A stretch of DNA of 64,000 nucleotides from Microbacterium sp. RU1D (GTDB lineage Bacteria; Actinomycetota; Actinomycetes; Actinomycetales; Microbacteriaceae): positions 558,001-622,000 of the forward strand of contig NZ_FTPQ01000003.1 of the NCBI RefSeq assembly GCF_900156435.1, in the 5' to 3' direction. The translations under genes and the position numbers were made by a program. Positions 8,549-16,294 of this stretch are shown one piece after another. The first letter of the stretch is position 1, and each line of letters opens with the position of its first letter. The notes beneath the pieces are model-generated. The model was given only the letters and a program-made list of their open reading frames with translations, was not told the DNA's origin and made no database searches.

Positions 8549-9613
8549 ATGGTCGCCGTCACCGCCCTGGATACGCCATCGGGAGGCGCGCCGCGCCCCA
8601 CGGGCTGGACCATAGCCCTGGGCGGCGTCCGCCGCGACCGCGCGGGGGCGACCATCCTCAGCGACATCGACCTCGACGTCGCGCCCGGTCGAATCGTCGG
8701 CCTGGTCGGCCCGTCCGGCTGCGGCGCCTCGACGCTTCTGCGGCTGGTCAGCGGCGCCGAGCGGCCCGACGCGGGCACCGTGACGATCGAGGGTCGGGTG
8801 GGGCCCGCGGCACCGCGGGTCGCCGAGGTGCGCGACCGCACGCCCGTCGCACGTTTCGGTCGTGCCCGCGCGGCGATCGTGGCCGCGGCCCGGCAGGCGG
8901 GCGTCATCCACCCCGACGCCGAGGCCGACCGTCTGTGCGACCTCGTCGGCCTCACCACCGCGCACAAGAGCGTTCACCGCCTCTCCCACGGCGACCGTCA
9001 GCGCTGGGCTGTGGCCCGGGCCCTCGCCTCGCGGCCCCGGGCGCTGGTGCTCGACGACGCCTTGGCTGCTCTGCACACGACGGCGCGCGCCGAGACGCGC
9101 GACCGTCTCGTCCGGGAGCTCCGCGAGCGAGGCGTGACGACGCTCTGGGCCACGCGCGACACCAGCGAGGGCGCCGCGGTCGCGGACCACCTCGTCGTGA
9201 TGGACGCCGGTCGCATCGTCGCCCAGGGCAGTCCCGACGAGGTGTACGCGCGTGTCGACGACGCCGCCGTCGCCGCCGTGCTCGGTCCGGTCAGCGCGGT
9301 GCCCGGCATCGTCGAGGGTGTCGTCGTCGAGGTGTGGGGGCAGGAGCTCCCGCTCGCGGGGTCCGCGCGCGACGGACACTGCGAGGTCGTGGTGCGACCC
9401 GAGAACGTCATGCTCGTCGGCCCGGACGCACCCGGCGTGGACGCCGTCGTCGAGGAGACCACCTTCCTGGGCAGCGTGCGACGGTCGACCGTCCTCACCA
9501 GCGACGGCAGTCGCGTCGTGGTCGAGCACGCTCCGGACCAACGGGTCGACGACCGGGATGCCGTCCGCATCGCCCTCGCCGCCGTCCCGGCGACGGTGCG
9601 CCCGCTCGGCTGA
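8549..9613 (+). CDS. ABC ATPase-like protein with degenerate catalytic motifs plus TOBE-like domain
   Basis: A 354-aa protein with the layout of a MalK/PotA-type ATPase: a nucleotide-binding-domain fold over residues 15-235, then a TOBE-like C-terminal part (VVRPENVMLVGPDAPG). Its ATPase motifs are broken. Walker A is GPSGCGAST, with Ala (codon gcc) in place of the essential Lys. The signature is LSHGD instead of LSGGQ, Walker B ends VLDD without the catalytic Glu, and the H-loop His is Arg (WATRDT). The reading frame is intact with normal codon use, so this is a conserved-looking pseudo-ATPase rather than decay. TACCGT sits 6 nt before the ATG, suggesting a leaderless message. Its partner is unknown. 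Confidence 0.85.
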   Translation: MVAVTALDTPSGGAPRPTGWTIALGGVRRDRAGATILSDIDLDVAPGRIVGLVGPSGCGASTLLRLVSGAERPDAGTVTIEGRVGPAAPRVAEVRDRTPVARFGRARAAIVAAARQAGVIHPDAEADRLCDLVGLTTAHKSVHRLSHGDRQRWAVARALASRPRALVLDDALAALHTTARAETRDRLVRELRERGVTTLWATRDTSEGAAVADHLVVMDAGRIVAQGSPDEVYARVDDAAVAAVLGPVSAVPGIVEGVVVEVWGQELPLAGSARDGHCEVVVRPENVMLVGPDAPGVDAVVEETTFLGSVRRSTVLTSDGSRVVVEHAPDQRVDDRDAVRIALAAVPATVRPLG

Positions 9614-9641
9614 GCCCGTCAGAGCCGCCGGACGACCGTCG

Positions 9642-9661
9642 CCGCCGGGCCCCGCCGGCGG
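9642..9661. terminator. Hairpin between convergent genes
   Basis: Stem CCGCCGG with CCGGCGG and a 6-nt loop, between the pseudo-ATPase (+) and the Dabb gene (-). There is no clear T-run. Confidence 0.4.
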
Positions 9662-9670
9662 ATGCCCGGG

Positions 9671-9973
9671 TCAGAACGGGTAGTCGACGCAGGACCGCTC
9701 GGAGACGACAGAGCGAACGAAGCCCGCGACCTCCTGGTGGGCCGGGTGCACCTGATAGCGCTCCAGCGCGTCGACGTCGGCGAACTCGCTGACCAGCGCC
9801 ACGTCCCAGTTGGACTGCGGGTTGGCGACGTTGCGTCCCACCTCGAGGTGCGAGATGTCGTCGATGACCTCGCGCAAGGCCAGGAGGCGCTCCGAGATCT
9901 GCTCGGCGTGCAGCGCACGGGTGTCGGCGTCGTCGGCCGCGAGTTTCCACAGGACGATGTGACGGATGCTCAC
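9671..9973 (-). CDS. Dabb (stress-responsive A/B barrel) protein
   Basis: A 100-aa protein that begins SIRHIVLWKLA after a GTG overlapping the stop of the glutaredoxin-like gene. The H-x-V-x-W/F-K start, the middle block LREVIDDISHLEVGRN and the WDVALVSEFADVDALERYQVHPAH segment are typical of Dabb domains, small dimeric ferredoxin-like barrels. The biochemical role of such stand-alone proteins in actinobacteria is mostly unknown. Translational coupling to the thioredoxin-fold protein suggests co-expression only. Confidence 0.85.
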   Translation of the reverse strand: MSIRHIVLWKLAADDADTRALHAEQISERLLALREVIDDISHLEVGRNVANPQSNWDVALVSEFADVDALERYQVHPAHQEVAGFVRSVVSERSCVDYPF

Positions 9974-10248
9974 GACGAGGCTCCTTCGGGGTCTGCCGCC
10001 AGGAGCGCGGCACGGAGACGGTCGGCCGATACGCGCCAGTGGGCGTGCAGGTCGCCGTCGATGAGGACGACCGGGATCTTCTCCCACCACGTCGCGAAGA
10101 GCGCGGGGTCGTCGGAGATCGAGGCGTGTTCGATCTCGACGCGGTCCGCCACCTCGGCGGGGAGGCCGTCGACGACGCTCTCCACGATCTGCTCAGCCAC
10201 GTCGCACAGATGGCACTCGGGCTTGCCGATGAGCGTGAGGGTCGTCAC
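9970..10248 (-). CDS. Glutaredoxin-like (DUF836-type) thioredoxin-fold protein
   Basis: A 92-aa protein with the dithiol motif CHLC at about residues 12-15 in the context LIGKPECHLCDVAEQIV, and the cis-Pro region KIPVVLIDG. It is a small cytosolic thiol-disulfide protein, and DUF836 members often sit near redox or folding genes. The GTG start is preceded by TAGGAT with a 6-nt gap and no ribosome site, indicating a leaderless message. The Dabb gene is coupled at its 3' end. Confidence 0.85.
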   Translation of the reverse strand: MTTLTLIGKPECHLCDVAEQIVESVVDGLPAEVADRVEIEHASISDDPALFATWWEKIPVVLIDGDLHAHWRVSADRLRAALLAADPEGASS

Positions 10249-10275
10249 GCTCCCATCCTAGGAGGACGGGAGGTG

Positions 10276-10569
10276 TCAGGATTCGACGTCGTACCCGGCG
10301 GCGATCCATTCGCCGGTGCCGCCCTCGACGTTCGTGGCGTCGTGGCCTCGCGCGGAGAGCGCCTCGACGACGCGTGCCGAACGACCGCCGGCCTGGCAGA
10401 TCACGTCGAACGGCTCACCCGGCAGTTCGTCCAGGTGCTCGCCGATCGTCGACATCGGTAGATTGACGGCGCCGGGTACGTGGCCCGCAGCGAACTCGTG
10501 CTCCTCCCGCACGTCGATGAGCGGACGCTGGCGTCCCGCGTGAAGGTCGTGGACAGAGATGGACTGCAT
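10276..10569 (-). CDS. Single-domain rhodanese-like protein
   Basis: A 97-aa rhodanese domain. The motifs DVREEHEFAAGHVPGAVNLP and the active-site loop CQAGGRS (Cys at about residue 61) are intact, so persulfide carriage or sulfur transfer is plausible. The ATG at 10569 follows GGAGGAGAG, a strong ribosome site. A longer in-frame extension upstream lacks family similarity. The partner enzyme is unknown. Confidence 0.88.
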   Translation of the reverse strand: MQSISVHDLHAGRQRPLIDVREEHEFAAGHVPGAVNLPMSTIGEHLDELPGEPFDVICQAGGRSARVVEALSARGHDATNVEGGTGEWIAAGYDVES

Positions 10570-10672
10570 GCTCTCCTCCAGGGAAGACGAACGGATGCCA
10601 CGGGCGCCGACGACGCGCGCGGATACACGAAGCGCCCGTCGCATCGGACAGGCGCTCGGTGTGGTGGCCGCG

Positions 10673-10771
10673 TTACTTCTTGTTGCGGCGCTGGTGACGA
10701 GTCTTGCGAAGCAGCTTGCGGTGCTTCTTCTTCGCCATGCGCTTACGGCGCTTCTTGATGACAGAACCCAC
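10673..10771 (-). CDS. 32-aa AURKAIP1/COX24-like basic protein
   Basis: This very short gene encodes 32 residues, mostly Lys and Arg: GSVIKKRRKRMAKKKHRKL then LRKTRHQRRNKK. The pattern matches the actinobacterial AURKAIP1/COX24 small proteins (Rv0500B in M. tuberculosis), thought to associate with the ribosome. The GTG start has GAGG upstream. It lies next to the HTH gene at 10855-11046, mirroring the Rv0500A-Rv0500B pair, with proC 3.4 kb away instead of adjacent. It is easy to miss because of its length. Confidence 0.88.
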   Translation of the reverse strand: MGSVIKKRRKRMAKKKHRKLLRKTRHQRRNKK

Positions 10772-10854
10772 GGAAAACCTCACTAAGTCGGGGTCTGGGT
10801 GCCGATGTCGGCGCCCGGGAACACTAGGCGTTCGGAAAAAAGCCTCGGATCAGT

Positions 10855-11046
10855 CTAGCCGACGTCCGACACCGGTCGTTGCACGGCCTCCACGACGGCC
10901 GATTCGGGCACGCGATAGCTGCGTCCGAACCGCACGGCCGGCAGCTCGCCGGCATGCACGAGGCGGTACACCGTCATCTTCGACACGCGCATGAGCTCGG
11001 CGACCTCGGCGACCGTCAGGAACCGCACGTCCGGCAGCTCGGCCAT
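10855..11046 (-). CDS. Excisionase-type helix-turn-helix protein (Rv0500A-like)
   Basis: A 63-aa DNA-binding protein consisting of one MerR/excisionase-type winged helix: FLTVAEVAELMRVSKMTVYR, then LVHAGELPAVRFGRSYRVPESAV. The recognition helix and wing are complete. The ATG follows GAGGGG. In many actinobacteria this gene precedes the 32-aa COX24-like protein, as here. The regulatory target is unknown. It is related in fold, but not closely, to BldC. Confidence 0.88.
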   Translation of the reverse strand: MAELPDVRFLTVAEVAELMRVSKMTVYRLVHAGELPAVRFGRSYRVPESAVVEAVQRPVSDVG

Positions 11047-11182
11047 CGCTCACCCCTCGTTCCGGGTGAAGTCACCCTCCTGATGCTGAGCACACTCTAG
11101 AGTCTGCGCGCGACGGCTGTAAACCTATGCGCCCTCTGTGACGGATGTGCTTTACCGATGCCGATGGAACGGCCTCCGGAGC

Positions 11183-11578
11183 TCACCGACCGGGGAGCTT
11201 GCGGAACGCCGTCGAGAAGGAGTGCTTGACGGATGCCGCGGCCCGGCCGACGACCTCGGCGGCGTGTACGGCGGACTCCGGGAGGGCGGGCTCGGTGTCT
11301 TCGTCGATGGAGAAGAACGGCACGAGCCAGTCGTCGACCTCATCGAGCGGGGCCACGGCCAGGCTGTAATACCGGTGCTGTCCCTCCTCGCGGACGGAGA
11401 CCAGTTCGGCCTCGCGCAGCACCTTGAGGTGCTTCGACACCGTCGGCTGGCTCACGCCGAGTGCCGCCACGATCTGGGAGACGCTGGTCCCCCGTTCGCC
11501 GCCGGTCGCGCGGTCGAGGAGCAGCTGAAGGATGTCGCGACGCGTTCCGTCAGCGATCACGTCGAAGATGTCCGCCAT
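11183..11578 (-). CDS. ArsR-family transcriptional regulator
   Basis: A 131-aa regulator. MADIFDVIADGTRRDILQLL opens the winged helix, and the recognition segment is GVSQPTVSKHLKVLREAELV, followed by the wing EEGQHRYYSLA. No cysteine pair typical of metal-sensing ArsR proteins is visible, so it probably senses something else or acts constitutively. TAATCT lies 6 nt before the ATG (leaderless). It diverges from trkH and may act on that promoter region. Confidence 0.87.
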   Translation of the reverse strand: MADIFDVIADGTRRDILQLLLDRATGGERGTSVSQIVAALGVSQPTVSKHLKVLREAELVSVREEGQHRYYSLAVAPLDEVDDWLVPFFSIDEDTEPALPESAVHAAEVVGRAAASVKHSFSTAFRKLPGR

Positions 11579-11646
11579 GGCATCAGATTAGCCGCGCCCC
11601 GGCCCGAGTACCATGATTCGGGTTCGGGCATCGAGAGGAGCGGCGC

Positions 11647-13089
11647 ATGGCGGCGACGCCGAACGAGGCGCGACTGCCGGTGCGGGTGCGTCGCATCGCC
11701 CACGAGGCATGGGATCGACTGCGCAACCTCACGACCGCATCGCCCGCTCGGTTCGCCGTCCTGGTGTTCGCGACCCTCATCGCCCTGTTCACCGCGCTGT
11801 TCTCCTTGCCGGCCGCGTCGGCGACCGGGCAGCGCATCCCCTTCGCCGACGCCCTCTTCTCCGCGGTGTCCACGATCTGCGTCACCGGCCTGTCGACGAT
11901 CAACATGTACTCCGACCTGTCGCCGCTCGGCCGCGTCATCACCTATATCGGTGTCAACGTGGGCGCCCTCGGGGTGCTGACGCTGGCATCCATCCTTGGA
12001 CTCGTCATCTCCAAGCGCCTGGGACTGCGGGCCAAGCTCATCGCCGCGGGCGACAGCAATCCGCTGCGCGCGCACGGCGGTCCGGTCAACGAAGGGCAGA
12101 CCGTGCGTCTGGGCGAGGTCGGCCAGCTGCTGCGGACCGTGGCCCTGTCGACGCTCGTGATCGAGGCGGCTCTCGCCGTGCTGATCTACCCCTCGCTGAT
12201 CATCGGCGGCATCCATCCCCTGGTCGCCCTGTGGGAGGCGCCGTACTACGCGGCCATGGCGTTCACGAACACCGGCTTCATCCCGAACGCGGATGGCCTG
12301 ACACCGTTCGCCCAGGACTACTTCCTGCTCACCGTGCTCATGGCCGGAGTCTTTCTCGGGTCGATCGGGTTCCCCGTCATCTTCACGCTGTGGCGGCACT
12401 ACTGGCGGTTCCGCCTCTGGTCGCTCCACGCCAAGCTCACCATCATCACCACGGTCGTCCTCTTCTTCGTCGGAGCCGGCGTCATTCTGCTGCTGGAATA
12501 CGACAACCCCCTCACATTCGGCAGCATGGATGCGTGGGACACGACGTTCCAGGCGTTCTTCCTGTCGGCCATGACGCGGTCCGGTGGATTCAGCGTCATC
12601 GACATCGGCGACCTGAACGGAGCGACCCTGATCGTCGGGTCCATGCTCATGTTCGTCGGCGGGGGGTCGGCATCCACCGCCGGCGGCATCAAGGTGACCA
12701 CGCTCGCCGTGCTGGCCCTCGCGGTCTTCTCGGAGGCGAAGGGCCGCCCGTCGGTGCAGGCGTTCGGACGCCGCATTCCCAGCGACGTGCAGCGCGTCGC
12801 GCTCTCGGTGGTCGCGTGGGGGGCGACGATCGTCGCCCTCTCGACGGTGACCATCAGCCGCATCACCGACGCCCCCATCGAGCACGTGCTGTTCGACGTG
12901 GTCTCGGGCTTCGCGACGGTGGGCCTGTCGACCGGGCTGACCGCCGAACTCCCCGATCCCGCGGTCTACGTCATGGCCGCCACGATGTTCATGGGGCGCA
13001 TTGGTACAGTGACACTCGCCGCGGCCGTGGCGGCATCATCGCGGTCGCAGCTGTACGCGCTCCCCGTGGAAAGGCCCATCGTTGGTTGA
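11647..13089 (+). CDS. trkH: TrkH/KtrB-type potassium uptake membrane subunit
   Basis: A 480-aa membrane channel/transporter subunit that moves K+ (with Na+ or H+). Four pore-loop repeats with filter glycines are visible: STICVTGLS, AFTNTGF, AMTRSGGFS and SGFATVGLS, with the regulatory gate segment GGGSASTAGGIKVTT between the third and fourth. The ATG follows GAGAGGAG. The cytoplasmic regulator gene overlaps its 3' end by 8 nt, a standard Ktr/Trk pair. Confidence 0.92.
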   Translation: MAATPNEARLPVRVRRIAHEAWDRLRNLTTASPARFAVLVFATLIALFTALFSLPAASATGQRIPFADALFSAVSTICVTGLSTINMYSDLSPLGRVITYIGVNVGALGVLTLASILGLVISKRLGLRAKLIAAGDSNPLRAHGGPVNEGQTVRLGEVGQLLRTVALSTLVIEAALAVLIYPSLIIGGIHPLVALWEAPYYAAMAFTNTGFIPNADGLTPFAQDYFLLTVLMAGVFLGSIGFPVIFTLWRHYWRFRLWSLHAKLTIITTVVLFFVGAGVILLLEYDNPLTFGSMDAWDTTFQAFFLSAMTRSGGFSVIDIGDLNGATLIVGSMLMFVGGGSASTAGGIKVTTLAVLALAVFSEAKGRPSVQAFGRRIPSDVQRVALSVVAWGATIVALSTVTISRITDAPIEHVLFDVVSGFATVGLSTGLTAELPDPAVYVMAATMFMGRIGTVTLAAAVAASSRSQLYALPVERPIVG

Positions 13090-13753
13090 ACGCATCCGCA
13101 GCGACGCCCCCGTCCTGGTCATCGGCCTCGGGCGGTTCGGAGCGGCCTGCGCGGGAGAGCTCGACCGCCTCGACCGCGAGGTGCTCGCCGTCGACGGCAA
13201 CCTCGAACTCGTGCAGAAGTGGTCGGAGCGCGTCACCCACGCCGTTCAGGCCGACGCGCGCAACATCGACGCGCTTCGCCAGATTGGCGCGCAGGACTTC
13301 CAGGTCGCCGTCGTCGCGGTCGGTTCGCTGATCGAGGCGTCGGTGCTGATCACCGCCAACCTCGTCGACTTGAAGGTGCCTCAGATCTGGGCGAAGGCGG
13401 TGTCGCAGTCGCACGGCAAGATCCTCGCCCGCGTCGGCGCGAACCACGTCATCTATCCCGAGGCCGAGGCCGGCGAGCGCGTCGCGCACCTCGTCAGCGG
13501 GCGCATGCTCGACTTCATCCGCTTCGACGACGACTTCGTGCTCGCGAAGATGTACCCGCCGAAGCTCGTGCGCGGCGTGGGGCTGAACGAATCCGGCGTC
13601 CGCAGCAAGTACAACGTCACGGTCGTCGGGGTGAAGAGCCCCGGACGCCCCTTCCGCTATGCCGAGGCGAACACGGTGGTCACCAACCACGACCTCATCA
13701 TCGTCTCGGGCACCAACAGCGACATCGAGCGTTTCGCGGCCCTCGACCGCTGA
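13082..13753 (+). CDS. trkA: TrkA/KtrA-type potassium uptake regulatory subunit
   Basis: A 223-aa cytosolic RCK protein. The N-terminal Rossmann domain starts VLVIGLGRFGAACAGEL, with an acidic residue (VDGN) at the end of the second strand, and a TrkA-C domain covers the last ~80 residues. It binds nucleotides and gates the TrkH channel. The start is a TTG inside the trkH reading frame (8-nt overlap). No other start fits the conserved N-terminus. Confidence 0.9.
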   Translation: MVERIRSDAPVLVIGLGRFGAACAGELDRLDREVLAVDGNLELVQKWSERVTHAVQADARNIDALRQIGAQDFQVAVVAVGSLIEASVLITANLVDLKVPQIWAKAVSQSHGKILARVGANHVIYPEAEAGERVAHLVSGRMLDFIRFDDDFVLAKMYPPKLVRGVGLNESGVRSKYNVTVVGVKSPGRPFRYAEANTVVTNHDLIIVSGTNSDIERFAALDR

Positions 13754-13887
13754 CATCGCGGCGCGGCATCCGTCCGCGTCGATCGCCCAGCGAGCGACCG
13801 TCGCGCGCGCGACGAGCGCCCGCGCCACCCGGCCGGGCTCTCAGCGATCGCTCGTCCGTGCCCCGAGCGTTCACCGAGAGACCGCCG

Positions 13888-14175
13888 TCACGCGTCGATG
13901 TCGAGCACGACCTCGATCTCGTCGTCGACGCCGAGCGCCTCGGCATCCTGGAGCGCCTTCTTGATCGGGACCACGTAGCCGCCGTCCTTCGGCCACAGCG
14001 CGGTGGTGACCTGCGTGCCGCCGACGGTGACGGATGCCGGGATCATGCCCCAGCCGTAGGTGACGAGCCGCGAGACGTCAGCGATCATCGCCGCCTCGCG
14101 CGGTGGCACGGTGACGAAGTGGTACGGCGCGGGGCCGCGCCAGTACCAGATCGATCCCGTGAAGCGCAGGCGCAT
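13888..14175 (-). CDS. DUF1905 domain protein
   Basis: A 95-aa protein: RLRFTGSIWYWRGPAPYHFVTVP, then IPASVTVGGTQVTTALWPKDGGYVVPIKKAL. This is the small DUF1905 beta-barrel, often fused to YdeI/OmpD-like domains but alone here. The ATG follows GGGAG. Its first 98 bp also encode the tail of ProC in another frame. A second DUF1905 protein, with a C-terminal YdeI-like part, lies at 54016-54444. Function unknown. Confidence 0.85.
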   Translation of the reverse strand: MRLRFTGSIWYWRGPAPYHFVTVPPREAAMIADVSRLVTYGWGMIPASVTVGGTQVTTALWPKDGGYVVPIKKALQDAEALGVDDEIEVVLDIDA

Positions 14176-15022
14176 GCCAGCTCCCGGCTGCGAGTTCCTT
14201 CGCCCGAGCCAGCGCCGCCTCGGCGCCCGCGGTGAACGTGTCGTCGAGGTGGGCCGCCTGCAGGACCGCGACGGCGCGCTCGGTCGTGCCCTTGGGGCTG
14301 GTGACGCGGCGACGCAGCTCGGCGGGGTCGACATCGGAGGCGTCCATGAGCGTGGTGGCGCCGATGAACGTCTGCTCGGCGAGCAGCCGCGCCTGGTCGT
14401 CGTCGAAGCCCATCCGCACGGCGGCCTTCGTGAACTCCTCCACGAGCAGGAAGACGTACGCCGGGCCCGACCCCGAGATGGTGGAGAGCGCGTCGATCTG
14501 CGACTCGGGGACCTCGAGCACCGCGCCCACGGTCTCGAACAGCGCCCGCACGAGGGCGACGTCGTCGGCGGATGCCGCGGGTCCCGCAGCCAGGCCCGTC
14601 ACGCCCTTGCCGACGAGGGACGGAGTGTTCGGCATCGACCGCAGGGTCGCGACCTCGTCGCCGAGGTGGCGCGCGAAGGTGGCGAGGGTGACCCCCGCGG
14701 CCAGGCTCACCACGATCGCCCCGCGGCGCAGGTGCGGCGCGATCTCGTCGAGCAGGTCGGGCACCATGGCGGGCTTGACCCCGACCAGGACGATGTCGGC
14801 CTGCGCGACCGCCTCGGTGTTGCCGCGGGGATTGGCTTCGAGGGCCACGCTGGTCACGCCGTCGAGCTCGGCGAGCTCCGCGGCCTTCGCGATCGAGCGA
14901 TTGGTGGCGGTCACCCCGCCGTCGGCGAGTCCTGCGGCGACGAGGCCGCGGAGGATCGCTCCGCCCATCGAACCGGCACCGAGGATCGCGATCGGGGGCA
15001 GCGAGGTGGTGGCATCCGTCAT
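14078..15022 (-). CDS. proC: Pyrroline-5-carboxylate reductase with C-terminal extension
   Basis: A 314-aa enzyme reducing 1-pyrroline-5-carboxylate to proline with NAD(P)H. The dinucleotide motif IAILGAGSMGGAI opens the protein, and the C-terminal signature SGSGPAYVFLLVEEF and RRRVTSPKGTTERAV are intact. The family similarity ends near KELAAG. About 33 further residues, rich in His, Arg and Ala, run through the start of the DUF1905 gene in a different frame, so the native stop may have been lost. TAGACT sits 7 nt before the ATG. Confidence 0.9.
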   Translation of the reverse strand: MTDATTSLPPIAILGAGSMGGAILRGLVAAGLADGGVTATNRSIAKAAELAELDGVTSVALEANPRGNTEAVAQADIVLVGVKPAMVPDLLDEIAPHLRRGAIVVSLAAGVTLATFARHLGDEVATLRSMPNTPSLVGKGVTGLAAGPAASADDVALVRALFETVGAVLEVPESQIDALSTISGSGPAYVFLLVEEFTKAAVRMGFDDDQARLLAEQTFIGATTLMDASDVDPAELRRRVTSPKGTTERAVAVLQAAHLDDTFTAGAEAALARAKELAAGSWHAPALHGIDLVLARPRAVPLRHRATARGGDDR

Positions 15023-15144
15023 GGACCTCAGTCTACGAATCACCCCCGTCGCGCGGGGGCAAGCCTGAGTGCGGGTGGAAGGGGCGGGCGTTAGCATCGG
15101 AACCCGGTGTACCGGAGCACCGCCGAGTGACACGGAGGACCTGC

Positions 15145-16257
15145 ATGACTCTCTTCGACGGCATCAGCGCACGCCTGGTCGAGACCGACCGGCTGGGTGT
15201 CAACGTGCTCGAGCGGGTCGGCGACGACCCGGCGACGACGCCCGACCACACCGTGGTCTTCGTGCACGGCAACGTGTCGTCGTCGCTGTTCTGGCAGGAG
15301 ATCATGCAGGACCTGCCGAGCGACCTCCGGGTGCTCGCGGTCGACCTACGCGGCTTCGGACGCACCGAGCACTCCCCCATCGACGCCACCCGCGGCGTCC
15401 GCGACTTCAGCGACGATCTCTTCGCGACCCTGCAGGCGCTCGGCATCCCGGAGGCGCACCTCGTCGGCTGGTCGATGGGCGGCGGCGTCGTGATGCAGTA
15501 CGCGCTCGACCACCCCGTGCGGTCGCTCACGCTCCAGGCCCCCGTCTCGCCCTACGGCTTCGGCGGCACCCGGCGCGACGGCTCGCGGCTGAACGGCGAT
15601 GACGCGGGAACCGGCGCGGGCGGCGCCAACCCCGACTTCGTTCAGCGGTTGATCGATCACGACACCACGGCCGACGCGCCCACGTCGCCGCGCTCGGTGT
15701 TCCGCTCGGGTTACGTCGCCCCCGGCTACACGAGCGAGCACGAGGACGTGTGGGTCGAGTCGATGCTCACGACCTCCACCGCCGGGGGAAACTACCCCGG
15801 CGACACGGTGACCACCGACACCTGGCCCGGGTTCGCGCCCGGGACGATCGGCGTGCTCAACACGATGGCGCCGAAGTACTTCGACGTCTCGGGCATCGTC
15901 GACCTCGACCCCCAGCCGCCCATCCTCTGGATCCACGGCACCGCCGACGCGATCGTCTCGGACGCCTCGTTCTACGACCTCAACCACCTCGGTGCCCTCG
16001 GCGTCGTGCCCGGGTGGCCCGGTGAAGACGTCGCGCCGGCCCAGCCGATGGTCTCGCAGACCCGGGACGTGCTCGCGGCGTACGCCGAGAAGGGCGGCGA
16101 GGTGACCGAGGTCGCCGTCGAGGGCGCCGGGCACTCCGTGCACCTCGAGCGTCCGGCGCAGTTCCGCCGCGCTCTGCTCACCCACATCGGCTACGTCGGT
16201 CGCCCGGCCGACCCCGCGCCGCCCACCGAGGCGATCATCTTGCGCTCGGCCGATTGA
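15145..16257 (+). CDS. Alpha/beta hydrolase
   Basis: A 370-aa alpha/beta-hydrolase fold protein. The oxyanion motif VFVHGNVSSS, nucleophile elbow GWSMGG (Ser at about residue 114), a late Asp in HGTADAIVSD and His in GAGHSVHLE give a complete triad. A cap insertion (about residues 140-235) lies between the nucleophile and the acid. GGAGG precedes the ATG at 15145, and a further upstream ATG is less likely. Substrate unknown: the family includes esterases, lipases and epoxide or haloalkane hydrolases. Confidence 0.85.
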   Translation: MTLFDGISARLVETDRLGVNVLERVGDDPATTPDHTVVFVHGNVSSSLFWQEIMQDLPSDLRVLAVDLRGFGRTEHSPIDATRGVRDFSDDLFATLQALGIPEAHLVGWSMGGGVVMQYALDHPVRSLTLQAPVSPYGFGGTRRDGSRLNGDDAGTGAGGANPDFVQRLIDHDTTADAPTSPRSVFRSGYVAPGYTSEHEDVWVESMLTTSTAGGNYPGDTVTTDTWPGFAPGTIGVLNTMAPKYFDVSGIVDLDPQPPILWIHGTADAIVSDASFYDLNHLGALGVVPGWPGEDVAPAQPMVSQTRDVLAAYAEKGGEVTEVAVEGAGHSVHLERPAQFRRALLTHIGYVGRPADPAPPTEAIILRSAD

Positions 16258-16294
16258 CCCCGTCACCTCGATCCCTCGACCCCCGGAGGCTCCC

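Noticed and set aside
8549..9613. Pseudogene call for the degenerate ABC ATPase
   Set aside because: There is no stop, frameshift or truncation and codon bias is normal; the changes look like selected substitutions.
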